Source: Pseudoalteromonas aliena SW19
Lineage (GTDB): Bacteria > Pseudomonadota > Gammaproteobacteria > Enterobacterales > Alteromonadaceae
DNA length: 64,000 bases
NCBI RefSeq assembly: GCF_014905615.1
Contig: NZ_AQGU01000029.1
Location: 310,001-374,000, forward strand
Direction of reading: 5' to 3'
Shown: positions 46,478 through 54,912 of the stretch, in pieces
How positions within the stretch are numbered: position 1 is the stretch's first letter
How the letters are laid out: each line of letters opens with the position of its first letter
Notes under the pieces: generated by a model
Database searches by the model: none
What the model was told of the DNA's origin: nothing
What the model saw: only the letters and a program-made list of their open reading frames with translations
Translations under genes and position numbers: made by a program

Positions 46478-46556
46478 TTGAACCAAAATAGGAACTCAGC
46501 TATGGTTTGTTTATCAATAAAAACAAATAAAAAACGAGTTAATCTACAGGCTCGTT
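46478..46556 (+). promoter_or_regulatory. promoter-hairpin leader, copy A (gene lost to an IS)
   Basis: -35 TTGAAC (46478-46483), 17-base spacer containing AAATAGGAACTCAGC, -10 TATGGT (46501-46506). About 26 bases on, AACGAGT (46533-46539) pairs with GCTCGTT (46550-46556). The shared IS1182-type left end begins immediately after the stem, so whatever gene followed has been cut off. Confidence 0.78.
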
Positions 46557-47277
46557 GGGCTGTAGAATTACTCTTTTCAGGAACATATCTTACTGTTTCG
46601 AATTGATTGCCTTTTAACCTTGAACCCATTCGTTCGCTGTGATCTAATAGATATTATTCACTTACGGTAAATCGTTATGGCTCTTTCTTTGGGTGAGAAG
46701 TCAAGCCTGACTTATCCTGCCAAAATAAATTCATTCCTATCAATTTTGCTGAGCAAATTTTGCCAGGCACCTTTGAGTATGCCCTTTGTTATATTGTCGA
46801 AAATAAACTTGATTTATCGGGCTTTGACGCGTGGTATAACAACGATAAAACGGGCGCGGCGGCGTATCCACCCTCGGTAATGCTAAAGATTATTTTACTG
46901 GGTTATGCACATGGTTTAATTAGTAGCCGCCGAATTGCTAAAGCGCGTGAGACGAACATTTTATTTATGAGTGTGTCGGGTGATATCCAGCCGCATTACA
47001 CATCTATAGCGGGTTTTGTGGCTAAAATGCATGAGCAGATTGAACCGCTGTTCACGCAAGTACAGGTGATATGTGATGAAGAAAGGCTGATAGGCCGCAA
47101 TATGTTTGCCATTGATGGATGTAAATTAAAGTCCAATGCGAGTAAAGAGTGGAGCGGCACATTCGATGAGTTAGGTCGCAAAAAAGCAAAACTAGAACGC
47201 GCAAGCAAACGTATTATTGAACGCCACCAATCACAAGATGGGCTGGGCGAAGAATTGATAACTCAGGATTTAAAACA
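46555..47277 (+). mobile_element. IS1182-type element fragment (copy 2)
   Basis: Left end and first 180-residue coding region match copy 1 at 34396. The match stops at 47277, inside GATTTAAAACA, where unrelated sequence and then the 1.25-kb duplication begin. Confidence 0.75.
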
Positions 47278-47302
47278 TACCACTAGTCAAGTGGCTGTCT
47301 AG
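46677..47302 (+). pseudogene. IS1182-family transposase fragment
   Basis: Relative to copy 1, the bases after ATGGCT are replaced by a longer unrelated stretch (14 bases net), so the start is out of frame with the body. The body (readable from 46760, LPGTFEYALCYIVENKLDL onwards) ends abruptly after EELITQDLK. Clearly inactive. Confidence 0.82.
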
Positions 47303-47314
47303 TTACCACTGAGT

Positions 47315-47381
47315 AATGAGCGCTGCATATTTGCAGCGCTTTTTATTTTAAGGGGGTCATTGCACCACTTACTGCTTGTTG
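47315..47381. repeat. 69-bp repeat copy 3
   Basis: Copy of the aldB terminator flank missing two bases (GC) in the stem and with one substitution. Confidence 0.85.
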
Positions 47382-47413
47382 AATTAAGGAATGAACTAGG
47401 ATGACACTACCAA

Positions 47414-48367
47414 TTAGTCCTTAGGAATACCGCATAGTGTGTCAGCATATATGTAGCATGAGTTCTCGTACCTATCAGAATCCATATGAATACCAAAGTC
47501 ACCGGATATATCTACAGTTAATGAAGAGCCTATTAGGCTCTTAGTATTAGTTCGAATCTCGATATATTGCCCTTGCAAAAGGCTCGTCAATTTTTGTTTA
47601 ACAGTTATTCCTAGATTTCCAAACTTATCATTTGGAATTGCGTTATCTAGTGAGAATAGAGCTTTACTCCATCCATTAGTTTTAGTGTCTAAATAATTGG
47701 CAATATCGCTTCGAAGTTCTGCTTCGAGCTTGTTATTAATGTAGTTGCTTAATAGTGGAACACTAAAGCCAAAAATACGAGAGTCAACATTAATATTAAG
47801 GTTAATAGGGTTTACGTTTATTACTTGTGACTTACCTGTCATAAAGTCATATTTGGCATCTACCACAATATTGTTAATGGATACATTAGCATATACTTTG
47901 GCAATAATTGATGGGACATTTTTAAGTGTATATTTGGCACGAGCTTTAAAACCAAAGCCATTAACACGGGCTAAAATTTCACCATTTGAATTAGCTGTAA
48001 GTTTAGTAGCTAGATTACCTGTCAGCTCAAAGTTTGTATATCGGTGTTTAACCGAACCAGAAGCACTACTTCGTAATTGTTCATCAATTTTAGTTCTTAA
48101 TTTTGACTCAAGCGCGTTTCGCTTATTATATTGCATTCTGAGTATGTCATACACCTCATTGCTATTTGCTGATATTGTTACACATTTATTTTTACTGCCA
48201 GCTCGAACTGTTAACCGTTCAACTCGCTCACTTTGCATATACTTATTCATATTGAACTTTATCCAAAATGGGTCGCATTCATCGATACCATTGGCTTTAA
48301 CTGGTGTAGTAAGTAATAAAAGGGGGGTCAGTACAAGTGGTAAGGTAAGTTTTAAAAGTGTCATCAT
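47414..48367 (-). CDS. secreted protein of unknown function (copy 2)
   Basis: 317 residues, intact, differing from copy 1 at only a handful of positions scattered in the signal peptide, early mature part and C-terminus (for example PCYIYADT versus SCYIYADT). Substitutions are few and no frameshift has accumulated, so the duplication is recent or both copies are under selection. Confidence 0.72.
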   Translation of the reverse strand: MMTLLKLTLPLVLTPLLLLTTPVKANGIDECDPFWIKFNMNKYMQSERVERLTVRAGSKNKCVTISANSNEVYDILRMQYNKRNALESKLRTKIDEQLRSSASGSVKHRYTNFELTGNLATKLTANSNGEILARVNGFGFKARAKYTLKNVPSIIAKVYANVSINNIVVDAKYDFMTGKSQVINVNPINLNINVDSRIFGFSVPLLSNYINNKLEAELRSDIANYLDTKTNGWSKALFSLDNAIPNDKFGNLGITVKQKLTSLLQGQYIEIRTNTKSLIGSSLTVDISGDFGIHMDSDRYENSCYIYADTLCGIPKD

Positions 48368-48647
48368 TCTCTCCTTAAATAATTATGTTTAAAGTACAGG
48401 GACTAATTGCTGCGATCAAGGTTTTTTACATTTTTTTCTTTTTGTTTACAAGGTGAGTCAGCTTTACTTCAGGGGATATATATTTAGCTAACCTGAATCT
48501 CGTTTAATAAATGTGGTGTACTTCGACCTTGAATCTGACGTTACGACTTAAGTGCCCAAACACCCACTCAGGTTTTAAAACCTATGTCATAACCAGGCTG
48601 TTTTAAGTCGTAAACTCGGGTGTGATTGGCGTGTAAAATACACATAA

Positions 48648-49653
48648 TTAAGCATCCTTCTGTGTATTTTGCATAGGCTGAGGAGAGTAGAGAGTTTGCT
48701 TGGTCAGCAATACCCACATCAGTCGAGCCAATCTGTGTGCGGTGGCGACCACCACACAATTAAAGTGTTTTTTCTCGCGTAATTGATTTATCCACTGGCT
48801 TAGCGCATCTGTTTTATGGTGGCTTCTGGCGATAATAGCGCGAGCGCCATGAATAAGTTGTTTTCGTAGGTAACTGTTACCGCGCTTAGTAATACCAGAC
48901 ATTTTACTTTTATCGCCTGACGCATATTGTTTAGGTGTTAATCCTAGCCACACCCCGAGTTCTTTTGCGTTCTTAAATGCCTGACCGTTCCCGATTGATG
49001 CTGCATAAGCAGAGGCATTGAGCATACCCACGCCAGGAATGGAGTGAAGTATTTTAGCGTTTGTATCCCGTTCAACGTGCGCAGCAAGCATCGCTTCAAT
49101 GGCTTTAATGCGTTTAACAAGGGTTTTGTACTCAGTGTAAATATCACTCACCATTGTACGTAATAGCGGGCGAAGCTCAGAATCACTTTCTAAGGCAATT
49201 ACCCCTTGCTCAAACGCCTTAATACTGACAGGAAATACATACCTGAAATCGACCAATAAACCGCGTAATTGGTTGGTTGCAGCAATGCGATTGTGTAGTA
49301 GCCGCTCGCGTATTTTATGGAGCGTGAGTATTTCTTGCTGAGCTTCGGTTTTAATAGGAACGAATTTAATATTAGGGCGTAAATACTCTTCCCCAATAGT
49401 GGGAAGAATAACAAGCTTCCATTACCACGCGACACGGAGGGATATTTGCCATAAAGGCGTAAAGCTTAGCTCTGTTTAAGCGTTTATTGTATTCTCTTTT
49501 GTGGTGATGATTAAAGCCAGCGACTTGGAATACATTTTTTGCTAAATCAATTGATAATGTGCTAATTTCATGATGGACATTCTCTTTAACTGGATGTGAG
49601 TTATAACCAGTTTGGCGCATTGACGCCGTTTTGGGGAGCGTCCATCTCATCAC
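48648..49653 (-). pseudogene. IS110-family transposase with internal deletion
   Basis: N-part (about 49372-49653): ISTLSIDLAKNVFQVAGF, the DEDD-like start, to VMEACYSSHYWGR. C-part from about 49380 down: RPNIKFVPIKTEAQQEIL through the Tnp20 domain GVGMLNASAYAASIGNG...LGLTPKQYASG to the stop. The roughly 40-50 residues that usually join them, with further catalytic acidic residues, are absent and the frame shifts at the join. Inactive. Confidence 0.85.
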
Positions 49654-49940
49654 CCATTGTAATTATTACAGAAATCGCCAATAAAAACAGGAAGGTAAGC
49701 TCAGTTTATAAATAATGAATCACGAAAAAGACTCAGCTATATAGATAAAACGAAAGTAAATGCCTTTACTTTACACTGCTGCAATAGTATTGCTTTGTTC
49801 ATAATAGTGAAAAGCTGGAAAGCAAGATGCTTTTTATCACCTCATGTAAGCCACTCAAACAGCAGTAATCCCTTTCAAAATGCCAACTAAAATAGCAGTA
49901 AATCTTCTTTTAATTTTTTACGCAAGATTGAAGTAACCAA
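49654..49940. other. repeat-related region upstream of leader copy B
   Basis: Non-coding. It contains a perfect hairpin AAAGTAAA-tgcc-TTTACTTT near 49751-49770 and stays alignable with the regions before copies A and D (GCCTTTACTTTA, TTGTTCATAATA, AAGCCACTCAAACA). Confidence 0.55.
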
Positions 49941-50016
49941 TTGACCCAAAAAAGGAACTCAGCTATGGTTAAAGCATCGATAGATGTAAATAAAAATAAG
50001 TTAATATAAGGCTTGT
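49941..50016 (+). promoter_or_regulatory. promoter-hairpin leader, copy B
   Basis: -35 TTGACC (49941-49946), 17-base spacer with AAAAGGAACTCAGC, -10 TATGGT (49964-49969). A weaker hairpin AUAAG/CUUGU with a U-G pair follows at 49996-50016. The gene starts 36 bases later. Confidence 0.72.
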
Positions 50017-50052
50017 ATAAGCATATATTACAAATCAGGCAGGAGAAAAAAT

Positions 50053-50946
50053 ATGCCAGTATGTGATGGGAATAATTGTTCAAATAATATTCCATGGAGA
50101 ATTACTAGTGCTAGTCTTCAGGTTTCGAGTCGAACAGAAAAATTTAAAATAGATGAGATTAAAAAGGTTCTAAATCAAGTAATCCGTACTGCATATGGAG
50201 GCTGTTCAAATGTAATAAATGTTGCGGCGAAGGGCGTTGTTTTTAAAAATTATTGTAATAAGTGTTGGTCAAAACAAGCTGCGAGCTGGGGAGATATAGA
50301 AACCTACAAAGATGCTCGCGCAAAAACGGATTCTACAGGTATTTATTTTCAGGTTTTGAGTCCTTCATTCATAGTAAATCATTCACCAGATTTAGAGCGA
50401 ATACTTTCTTGTGCGTGTCACGAATTAATGCACTACTGGTCCCATAACTCTATGGGATTACAGGATTACAACCGAACCATAAATGTAGATTGGGATGAAG
50501 CTGTTGCAGACTTACTAGGTTACCTTACCTACAAAGAGTATTTTCGTGGGCGTTTCAAAAAGTATATTACTCCCTATAATAAATATCCTAAATGTATCGA
50601 CCTTGCTAGGCAATCATTTATGAGTAGGCCTAAATTTCAATGGAACAAAATAATAGAGGGTGGTGATGAGCGTGCGCAATTGCCCACGGAGCTGAAATTA
50701 TTTTTCGATAAACAAGCCTGGGATAAGTCGATGCCTCAAGTTTTGAAGTTAAAAGCCTCAGATATTGTTTCAGAAATATTATTTAGCTCATTGGTCAAGT
50801 GGTTCTTTAATGGACCCCATGAAAGGGCTCCATCTATTGGAAAGAATTGTAGAGAGTTTTTGACTGCAAATGGTATTCAAAAGCTCATTAACACTAGTCA
50901 AGTGTTTCCTGCATATGCCGGATATGACACAGAACACATATTATAA
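50053..50946 (+). CDS. putative HExxH zinc metallopeptidase, leader-array gene 1
   Basis: 297 residues without signal peptide. CHELMHYWSHN provides His123, Glu124 and His127; DWDEAVADLLGY has Glu149 as likely third ligand, a gluzincin-like spacing. Several Cys lie early (CDGNNC, CNKCW). No known family is recognised. AGGAG precedes the ATG at normal spacing. Its leader is a copy of the shared promoter-hairpin module. A toxin or effector role is one possibility; there is no secretion signal and no obvious immunity gene. Confidence 0.75.
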   Translation: MPVCDGNNCSNNIPWRITSASLQVSSRTEKFKIDEIKKVLNQVIRTAYGGCSNVINVAAKGVVFKNYCNKCWSKQAASWGDIETYKDARAKTDSTGIYFQVLSPSFIVNHSPDLERILSCACHELMHYWSHNSMGLQDYNRTINVDWDEAVADLLGYLTYKEYFRGRFKKYITPYNKYPKCIDLARQSFMSRPKFQWNKIIEGGDERAQLPTELKLFFDKQAWDKSMPQVLKLKASDIVSEILFSSLVKWFFNGPHERAPSIGKNCREFLTANGIQKLINTSQVFPAYAGYDTEHIL

Positions 50947-51229
50947 TTTTCCATTATCGGTTTAGAATTGGGCTACGCGAAAGTAGCCTAACAAGTTGCT
51001 GCACTCTGAAATTTACTTGCTACGCTCATCATTTTTGGTGAGCAGCAATTAGGAACACTGGACTTTCTATAGTTTTTTAGAGGTTGTGCACTTCGCTTGA
51101 ATCTGGCTTTGAATCACTTTACCACTACAGGGAAGAGTTTTTTTCTTCAATTAGAGTGTCTATCAGGTTTAATTCCTTAAAATAGCCGTGAGTTCTCTTA
51201 TTATATTTTAATGGTAATGCAGCAAACAA
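50947..51229. other. intergenic region between leader-array genes
   Basis: Contains a CCTAACAAGTTGCTGCA stretch with a distant GCAGCAA partner (about 50988-51050), loosely attC-like but without a proper right core. A TTGTGCACTTCG-TTGAATCTGG segment at about 51085-51106 resembles the right edge of the 1.25-kb duplication. Nothing coding is visible. Confidence 0.4.
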
Positions 51230-51309
51230 TTGAACTAAAATAGGAACTAAGTTATGGTTTGAATGCCAATAAAAAGTAAACAAAAAATGAGCTAATCTGT
51301 AGGCTCATT
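51230..51309 (+). promoter_or_regulatory. promoter-hairpin leader, copy C
   Basis: -35 TTGAAC (51230-51235), 17-base spacer with AAATAGGAACTAAG, -10 TATGGT (51253-51258). Hairpin AATGAGC (51286-51292) with GCTCATT (51303-51309): relative to copy A, a C-G pair has become T-A and a T-G pair has become C-G, so pairing is kept while sequence changes. Confidence 0.8.
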
Positions 51310-51329
51310 ATATTAAACAAGGATTGTAT

Positions 51330-51782
51330 ATGAATTTTAAATTATTAATGTGCACGCTTAGCTTTTCTCTCCTCTTTGCCTGTAATGACAGTTCCCCAGA
51401 TAGCCAAACAACAGAATTAACTAATTTAGTAGGGACTAACTATCAAAAGTGGAAAAACTCTAATATAAATACGTACGCATTTACATATCATGCACCGCCT
51501 AGTGATTGCCCAGCAACTGATGCACTCCCTCCTGTAGAAATAACGATTGAGAACAATGTAATTACCAAACTTTACATACCTGAACTAGGTGAAAGCTTAG
51601 AACTCGATTCTCAGGTGTATCCAACTATTGCGGATGTTTTCGAAAATATGCTTAAGTCAGTTGAACATATCAAAGGTACTCCATCATTTGATAAAACGTT
51701 TGGCTATCCCATAAGCTATGAAACGGATATTAGTGATTTAGAATGTGATGGTTATTCAATAACCATAACTTCATTTATGTAA
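51330..51782 (+). CDS. DUF6174-like lipoprotein, leader-array gene 2
   Basis: 150 residues. Signal peptide with lipobox LFAC, then a domain with W...INTYAFTYHAPPSDCPA, PPVEITIENNVITKLYIPE, and YPTIADVFENML, fitting the DUF6174 pattern. Function of the family is unknown. ATG 51330 follows AAGGA; the preceding TTG (51324) is less likely. Carries its own promoter-hairpin leader. Confidence 0.78.
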   Translation: MNFKLLMCTLSFSLLFACNDSSPDSQTTELTNLVGTNYQKWKNSNINTYAFTYHAPPSDCPATDALPPVEITIENNVITKLYIPELGESLELDSQVYPTIADVFENMLKSVEHIKGTPSFDKTFGYPISYETDISDLECDGYSITITSFM

Positions 51783-52145
51783 ACAGAATGGGTAGCCGGA
51801 GGTCTTCGATCTCCAGCCTTAAACTATCCTCAAAACAAATTAAAATAACTCCATCCTAATTATTATGAAAAATGATAAAAAGCTGAGGCACTGAGTCTAT
51901 TTTTTAAGATTTAAAGGGTAATATTTCTGTCAATCAAGGCATGAATAAATTGACCTTACGCGAGAAAATAAGGGTAAATGCCTTTACTTTATACTGTGGC
52001 AACTGTATTGCATTGTTTATAATAAAAAGCTGAAAAGCTTGATGTATTAAGAAAGTTAAGCCCTTTCAGCCTCAAATATATTCCAAAATACCCATCAACC
52101 AACATTAAATCCTTTTTATATTCAGCATAAAAGTATTGTAATCGA
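51783..52145. other. repeat-related region upstream of leader copy D
   Basis: Non-coding. It shares with the region before copy A the segment GGCATGAATAAATTGACC and with A and B the blocks AAATGCCTTT, GGCAACTGTATTGC, and AAAAGCTGAAAAGC-like sequence. A half copy of the CATCCTAA hairpin element lies near 51848. Confidence 0.55.
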
Positions 52146-52221
52146 TTGACCTAAAATAGGAACTCAGATAAGGTCAATGTATTAAAAATAAATTTAAAAC
52201 GAGTAATTCTACAATCTCGTT
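52146..52221 (+). promoter_or_regulatory. promoter-hairpin leader, copy D
   Basis: -35 TTGACC (52146-52151), 17-base spacer with AAATAGGAACTCAG, -10 TAAGGT (52169-52174). Hairpin AACGAG (52198-52203) with CTCGTT (52216-52221). The gene begins 24 bases later. Confidence 0.8.
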
Positions 52222-52245
52222 AAAGCTTAAACCAAGGTGACATAA

Positions 52246-52770
52246 ATGAATTTAACTCCGGAAGGCGCTCGAGCTGCTCAACTAGGCGGGCCTGAAAAGT
52301 TACAACTGGCAGGTAGGCTTGTTCGAGGAGAAGAAGATATAAATCGATATGTAAGAGGGGTTTGTTATGATGCGGCCGCTTTTGTTAAATTCCTTTTAGG
52401 TAATAAACTACTTCATGGTGGTGCAGGGATCTCAATTGCACAACTGTTAACTACTTCGGGGCAAGGATGGATTTCTAACTTGAACTCAGATGTACGCTGG
52501 AACTATCGAGCTCATATACCTGCTGGCAGTGTTATTACATTTCGAAGGTTGATAGATAATCAAGTTTTTCATGCAGCTATAGCGGTAGGTATGACGTCAA
52601 TTCGTGCTGTGAATGGGCTTAAACTGGGGGCTGGCTGGTCAGTACCAGCTAACTTAAGCACAGTATTAAGGTTGAGTCCTAACCACTCAGCCCGTGATGA
52701 AAATGTATTTTTGTACGATAACACGGATATTGTGGTTCAGATCCAAAGAAATCTTGCCTCTATTAGGTAG
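52246..52770 (+). CDS. putative Cys-His-Asn (papain/NlpC-like) protein, leader-array gene 3
   Basis: 174 residues, no signal peptide. RGVCYDAAAFVKFLL places Cys40 at the start of a helix, VFHAAIAVG places His109 on a strand, and AVNG gives Asn123: the order and spacing of a papain-like or NlpC/P60-type triad. Bacterial toxins and peptidoglycan amidases use this fold, but family membership is not certain. AAGGTGA precedes the ATG. Single gene behind leader copy D. Confidence 0.72.
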   Translation: MNLTPEGARAAQLGGPEKLQLAGRLVRGEEDINRYVRGVCYDAAAFVKFLLGNKLLHGGAGISIAQLLTTSGQGWISNLNSDVRWNYRAHIPAGSVITFRRLIDNQVFHAAIAVGMTSIRAVNGLKLGAGWSVPANLSTVLRLSPNHSARDENVFLYDNTDIVVQIQRNLASIR

Positions 52771-53044
52771 TTATAACTATATGGTTTTAAAAGTGATTGC
52801 AGTCAGTTGACTAAGCTGAGCGCTGGCTGTTTTCACTAAAGTGATTATTTAAGGCAGATTTTTTTGCTCGTTTATTGAGTGGTTACTTTGTTATTAATCG
52901 CCTATTGTTTTTTATTTAACTCACTAGGTTACAAATTTTTCACCACGATTAAATCCCCCCAAGACTGAACAAATTTCAATCCACAAAGGTCAACACGCCC
53001 TAATGTAATAATTATTAATATAATAACTATTTGAAAGAGTGACT

Positions 53045-53255
53045 ATGATTATAAAAACAAAAAATAGGCTTTAGTACCCTACTAAGTGCTTTATTGATTA
53101 CACCAGCTTTAAGTTTTGCAAAAACAGATACGCCTACAACTCCTGAACAGTGGCGCAGCATCACTAATAGCGATATAGATGCAGCTTATAACATAACAGT
53201 ACTAAACCACCTTGGTATGGTTGATTTCAGGTTTAGGCAAGGTGATTGTGCCTAA
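53045..53255 (+). pseudogene. remnant of a secreted-protein gene
   Basis: After ATGATTATAAAAACAAAAAA the frame breaks, but the next frame reads STLLSALLITPALSFAKTD, a clear signal peptide end, then TPTTPEQWRSITNSDIDAAY and NITVLNHLGMVDFRFRQG before a stop. Family not recognised; it looks like the N-terminal part of a larger exported protein that has been deleted. Confidence 0.6.
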
Positions 53256-53627
53256 CAAAGTATACGTTAATAGAGCCCGTGGTAAAGGTAATTATTATAA
53301 ACCAGATATCGCGTAAAGTAGCATTGATTGGATGACTGGTCTGTTACTTGAGGAAATTAAAAGCTGTATTGGTATATATCGTCTTAAATAGCTTTTAGGC
53401 GTACCCAGAATATGTATTGCTGTTCAGGTGCCATTGTATACTGATGAACGAAATTATCAGGCTTTAGCATAATCAAACTCTCTTTTTGTGTCTTGATGTC
53501 GAAGGCTCAAATCCCAGTGGTTTCTCGGTAAAAGTATAAGATTTGGTCAATAAGTTACCAGTCGAGCCAATTGATTCGATTAAAGTCTTTAATAACGAGT
53601 TCTTCTTTTGTTTTCTGTTAATTTTTT

Positions 53628-53669
53628 ATGCCATATGCCATATGCCATATGCCATATGCCATATGCCAT
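53628..53669. repeat. 7-bp tandem repeat (six units)
   Basis: Six perfect consecutive copies of ATGCCAT. Each unit boundary creates CATATG. Because 7 is not a multiple of 3, copy-number change would shift any reading frame through it. It abuts the minus-strand coding-like remnant. Confidence 0.92.
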
Positions 53670-53918
53670 CTACATTAAATTTCGAGTAATAGAGGTGTTT
53701 ATCAATAATTCTGCCACTGTAACCTCCATTCAAAGTTAATTGAGTGTGTTTATCTGTACTTCGTTGATAAAACCACAGTTGCAATTGTCCAGAATAGTTC
53801 CCGCTATAAATAATGTTATTGTGTGCGTCGTAATTAGAAACAGACTAATGTTGATATGCTTATAAATATTTATGTAATTTTGATTAAGGATAATAAATAT
53901 ATAGGCGAGTTCAAATTA

Positions 53919-54878
53919 CTATTGTTCTGTCCAAGGCACAGTATAAACTTTATTCTTATTGCTATAGCACACTAAAGTTTTCCCTTTTACAGGATTAGGC
54001 TTTTCTTTAGATAATACCTTGGTTATGGATAATGCTTGTAGGGCTAAAGTTGTATTATTAAGTGCTTGTTTGCTTGAGGCTCCAATCCATATTATTGTTT
54101 CCTCATTTCCTTGAATAAGTACTTCAATACGTTGCGGTTGGCCCTCAAAATCGGAGCGTTGAATAAGGTAATCTTTATTTTTAGTAATACTTCCTACACT
54201 AGTAATATTGAATAGTGCTGCTTGAGTAGGGTTTAGTATATAAATTATTATCTGGTGGTGCTGAATTTGCAAAATAACAGACTGAGATATTCTATTTTCT
54301 AATGTTAGATGATACCAACCTCGATTAATTCGACCAATATAATGTTGGTATTTTTCAATTATATATTTTTTTCCATTTGCAATAATACGCCGAATAGGTA
54401 GGGTTAGACTGGGTTTATGTATTGCTGTGCTGACTAACTGGCACTCTATTTTCCCACCGTTACCAGTGGTAATTGACAGCGAAATTGTCGATGTATCGTT
54501 ACCTGAAACTAGGATAATTGATGCATCGCCTTGTTTGTTTTCTGAGCCAGGAATTGTCATTTTTTTTGGCGCTTGTTGATTACTCCAATTTATATCTAGG
54601 AAAACGTTTCTGTCATTTTTGGACGTATTGTATATAAGTACACAATAAATTCGTTTAGGAAATAATGAAGTACAGGTTATAGTTTGTCCTTCACGGAGCT
54701 CTATTCTTTCTCCTATGCTCCAACTATTTGAATTTTCAAGATTACTTATTGCTTTGCTATAAAAAGAAGGAATGAGGCTGGATGCAAATAAACTCAAAGA
54801 AAGCTTAATAAACTTTCTTCGCGCTTTAACTTTTTGACTATTTTGTAGCGGTTCAGGAGAAGATGTTTTAAGTTTCAT
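53919..54878 (-). CDS. exported protein of unknown function, paralogue 1
   Basis: 319 residues. N-terminus has ARRKFIKLSLSLFASSLIP, a twin-Arg-like export signal without the strict consensus. Two similar beta-rich halves follow: ...SGNDTSTISLSITTGNGGKI..., then ...GRINRGWYHLTLENRISQSVILQIQ. The domain order and motifs match the next gene, so they are paralogues. No family is recognised. 34 bases separate the two genes. Confidence 0.7.
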   Translation of the reverse strand: MKLKTSSPEPLQNSQKVKARRKFIKLSLSLFASSLIPSFYSKAISNLENSNSWSIGERIELREGQTITCTSLFPKRIYCVLIYNTSKNDRNVFLDINWSNQQAPKKMTIPGSENKQGDASIILVSGNDTSTISLSITTGNGGKIECQLVSTAIHKPSLTLPIRRIIANGKKYIIEKYQHYIGRINRGWYHLTLENRISQSVILQIQHHQIIIYILNPTQAALFNITSVGSITKNKDYLIQRSDFEGQPQRIEVLIQGNEETIIWIGASSKQALNNTTLALQALSITKVLSKEKPNPVKGKTLVCYSNKNKVYTVPWTEQ

Positions 54879-54912
54879 ATTATTTATCTACTCCTGTTAC
54901 ATTAAAGCTAAC

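Larger units (their letters stand above)
47289..48539. repeat. 1.25-kb segmental duplication, copy 2
   Basis: Near-identical to 36818-38098, in the same orientation, 10.4 kb away. It lacks the 14-bp tandem duplication and has a 2-bp deletion in the terminator stem. Confidence 0.92.
52771..53918. other. 1.1-kb decayed region
   Basis: No intact gene. It contains the remnant of a secreted-protein gene (53045-53255), a six-copy 7-bp tandem repeat (53628-53669) and, on the minus strand from about 53840 to 53670, coding-like sequence reading YSGNYSGQLQLWFYQ and LTLNGGYSGRIIDKHLYYSKFNVDG without start or stop context. Confidence 0.6.

Noticed and set aside
50988-51055. attC-like site after the HExxH peptidase gene
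   Set aside because: CCTAACAAG and a partly matching GCAGCAA arm are present, but no GTTRRRY right core and no complementary cassette boundary could be found.
53628-53669. CRISPR-like repeat
   Set aside because: Units are 7 bp with no spacers; it is a simple tandem repeat.
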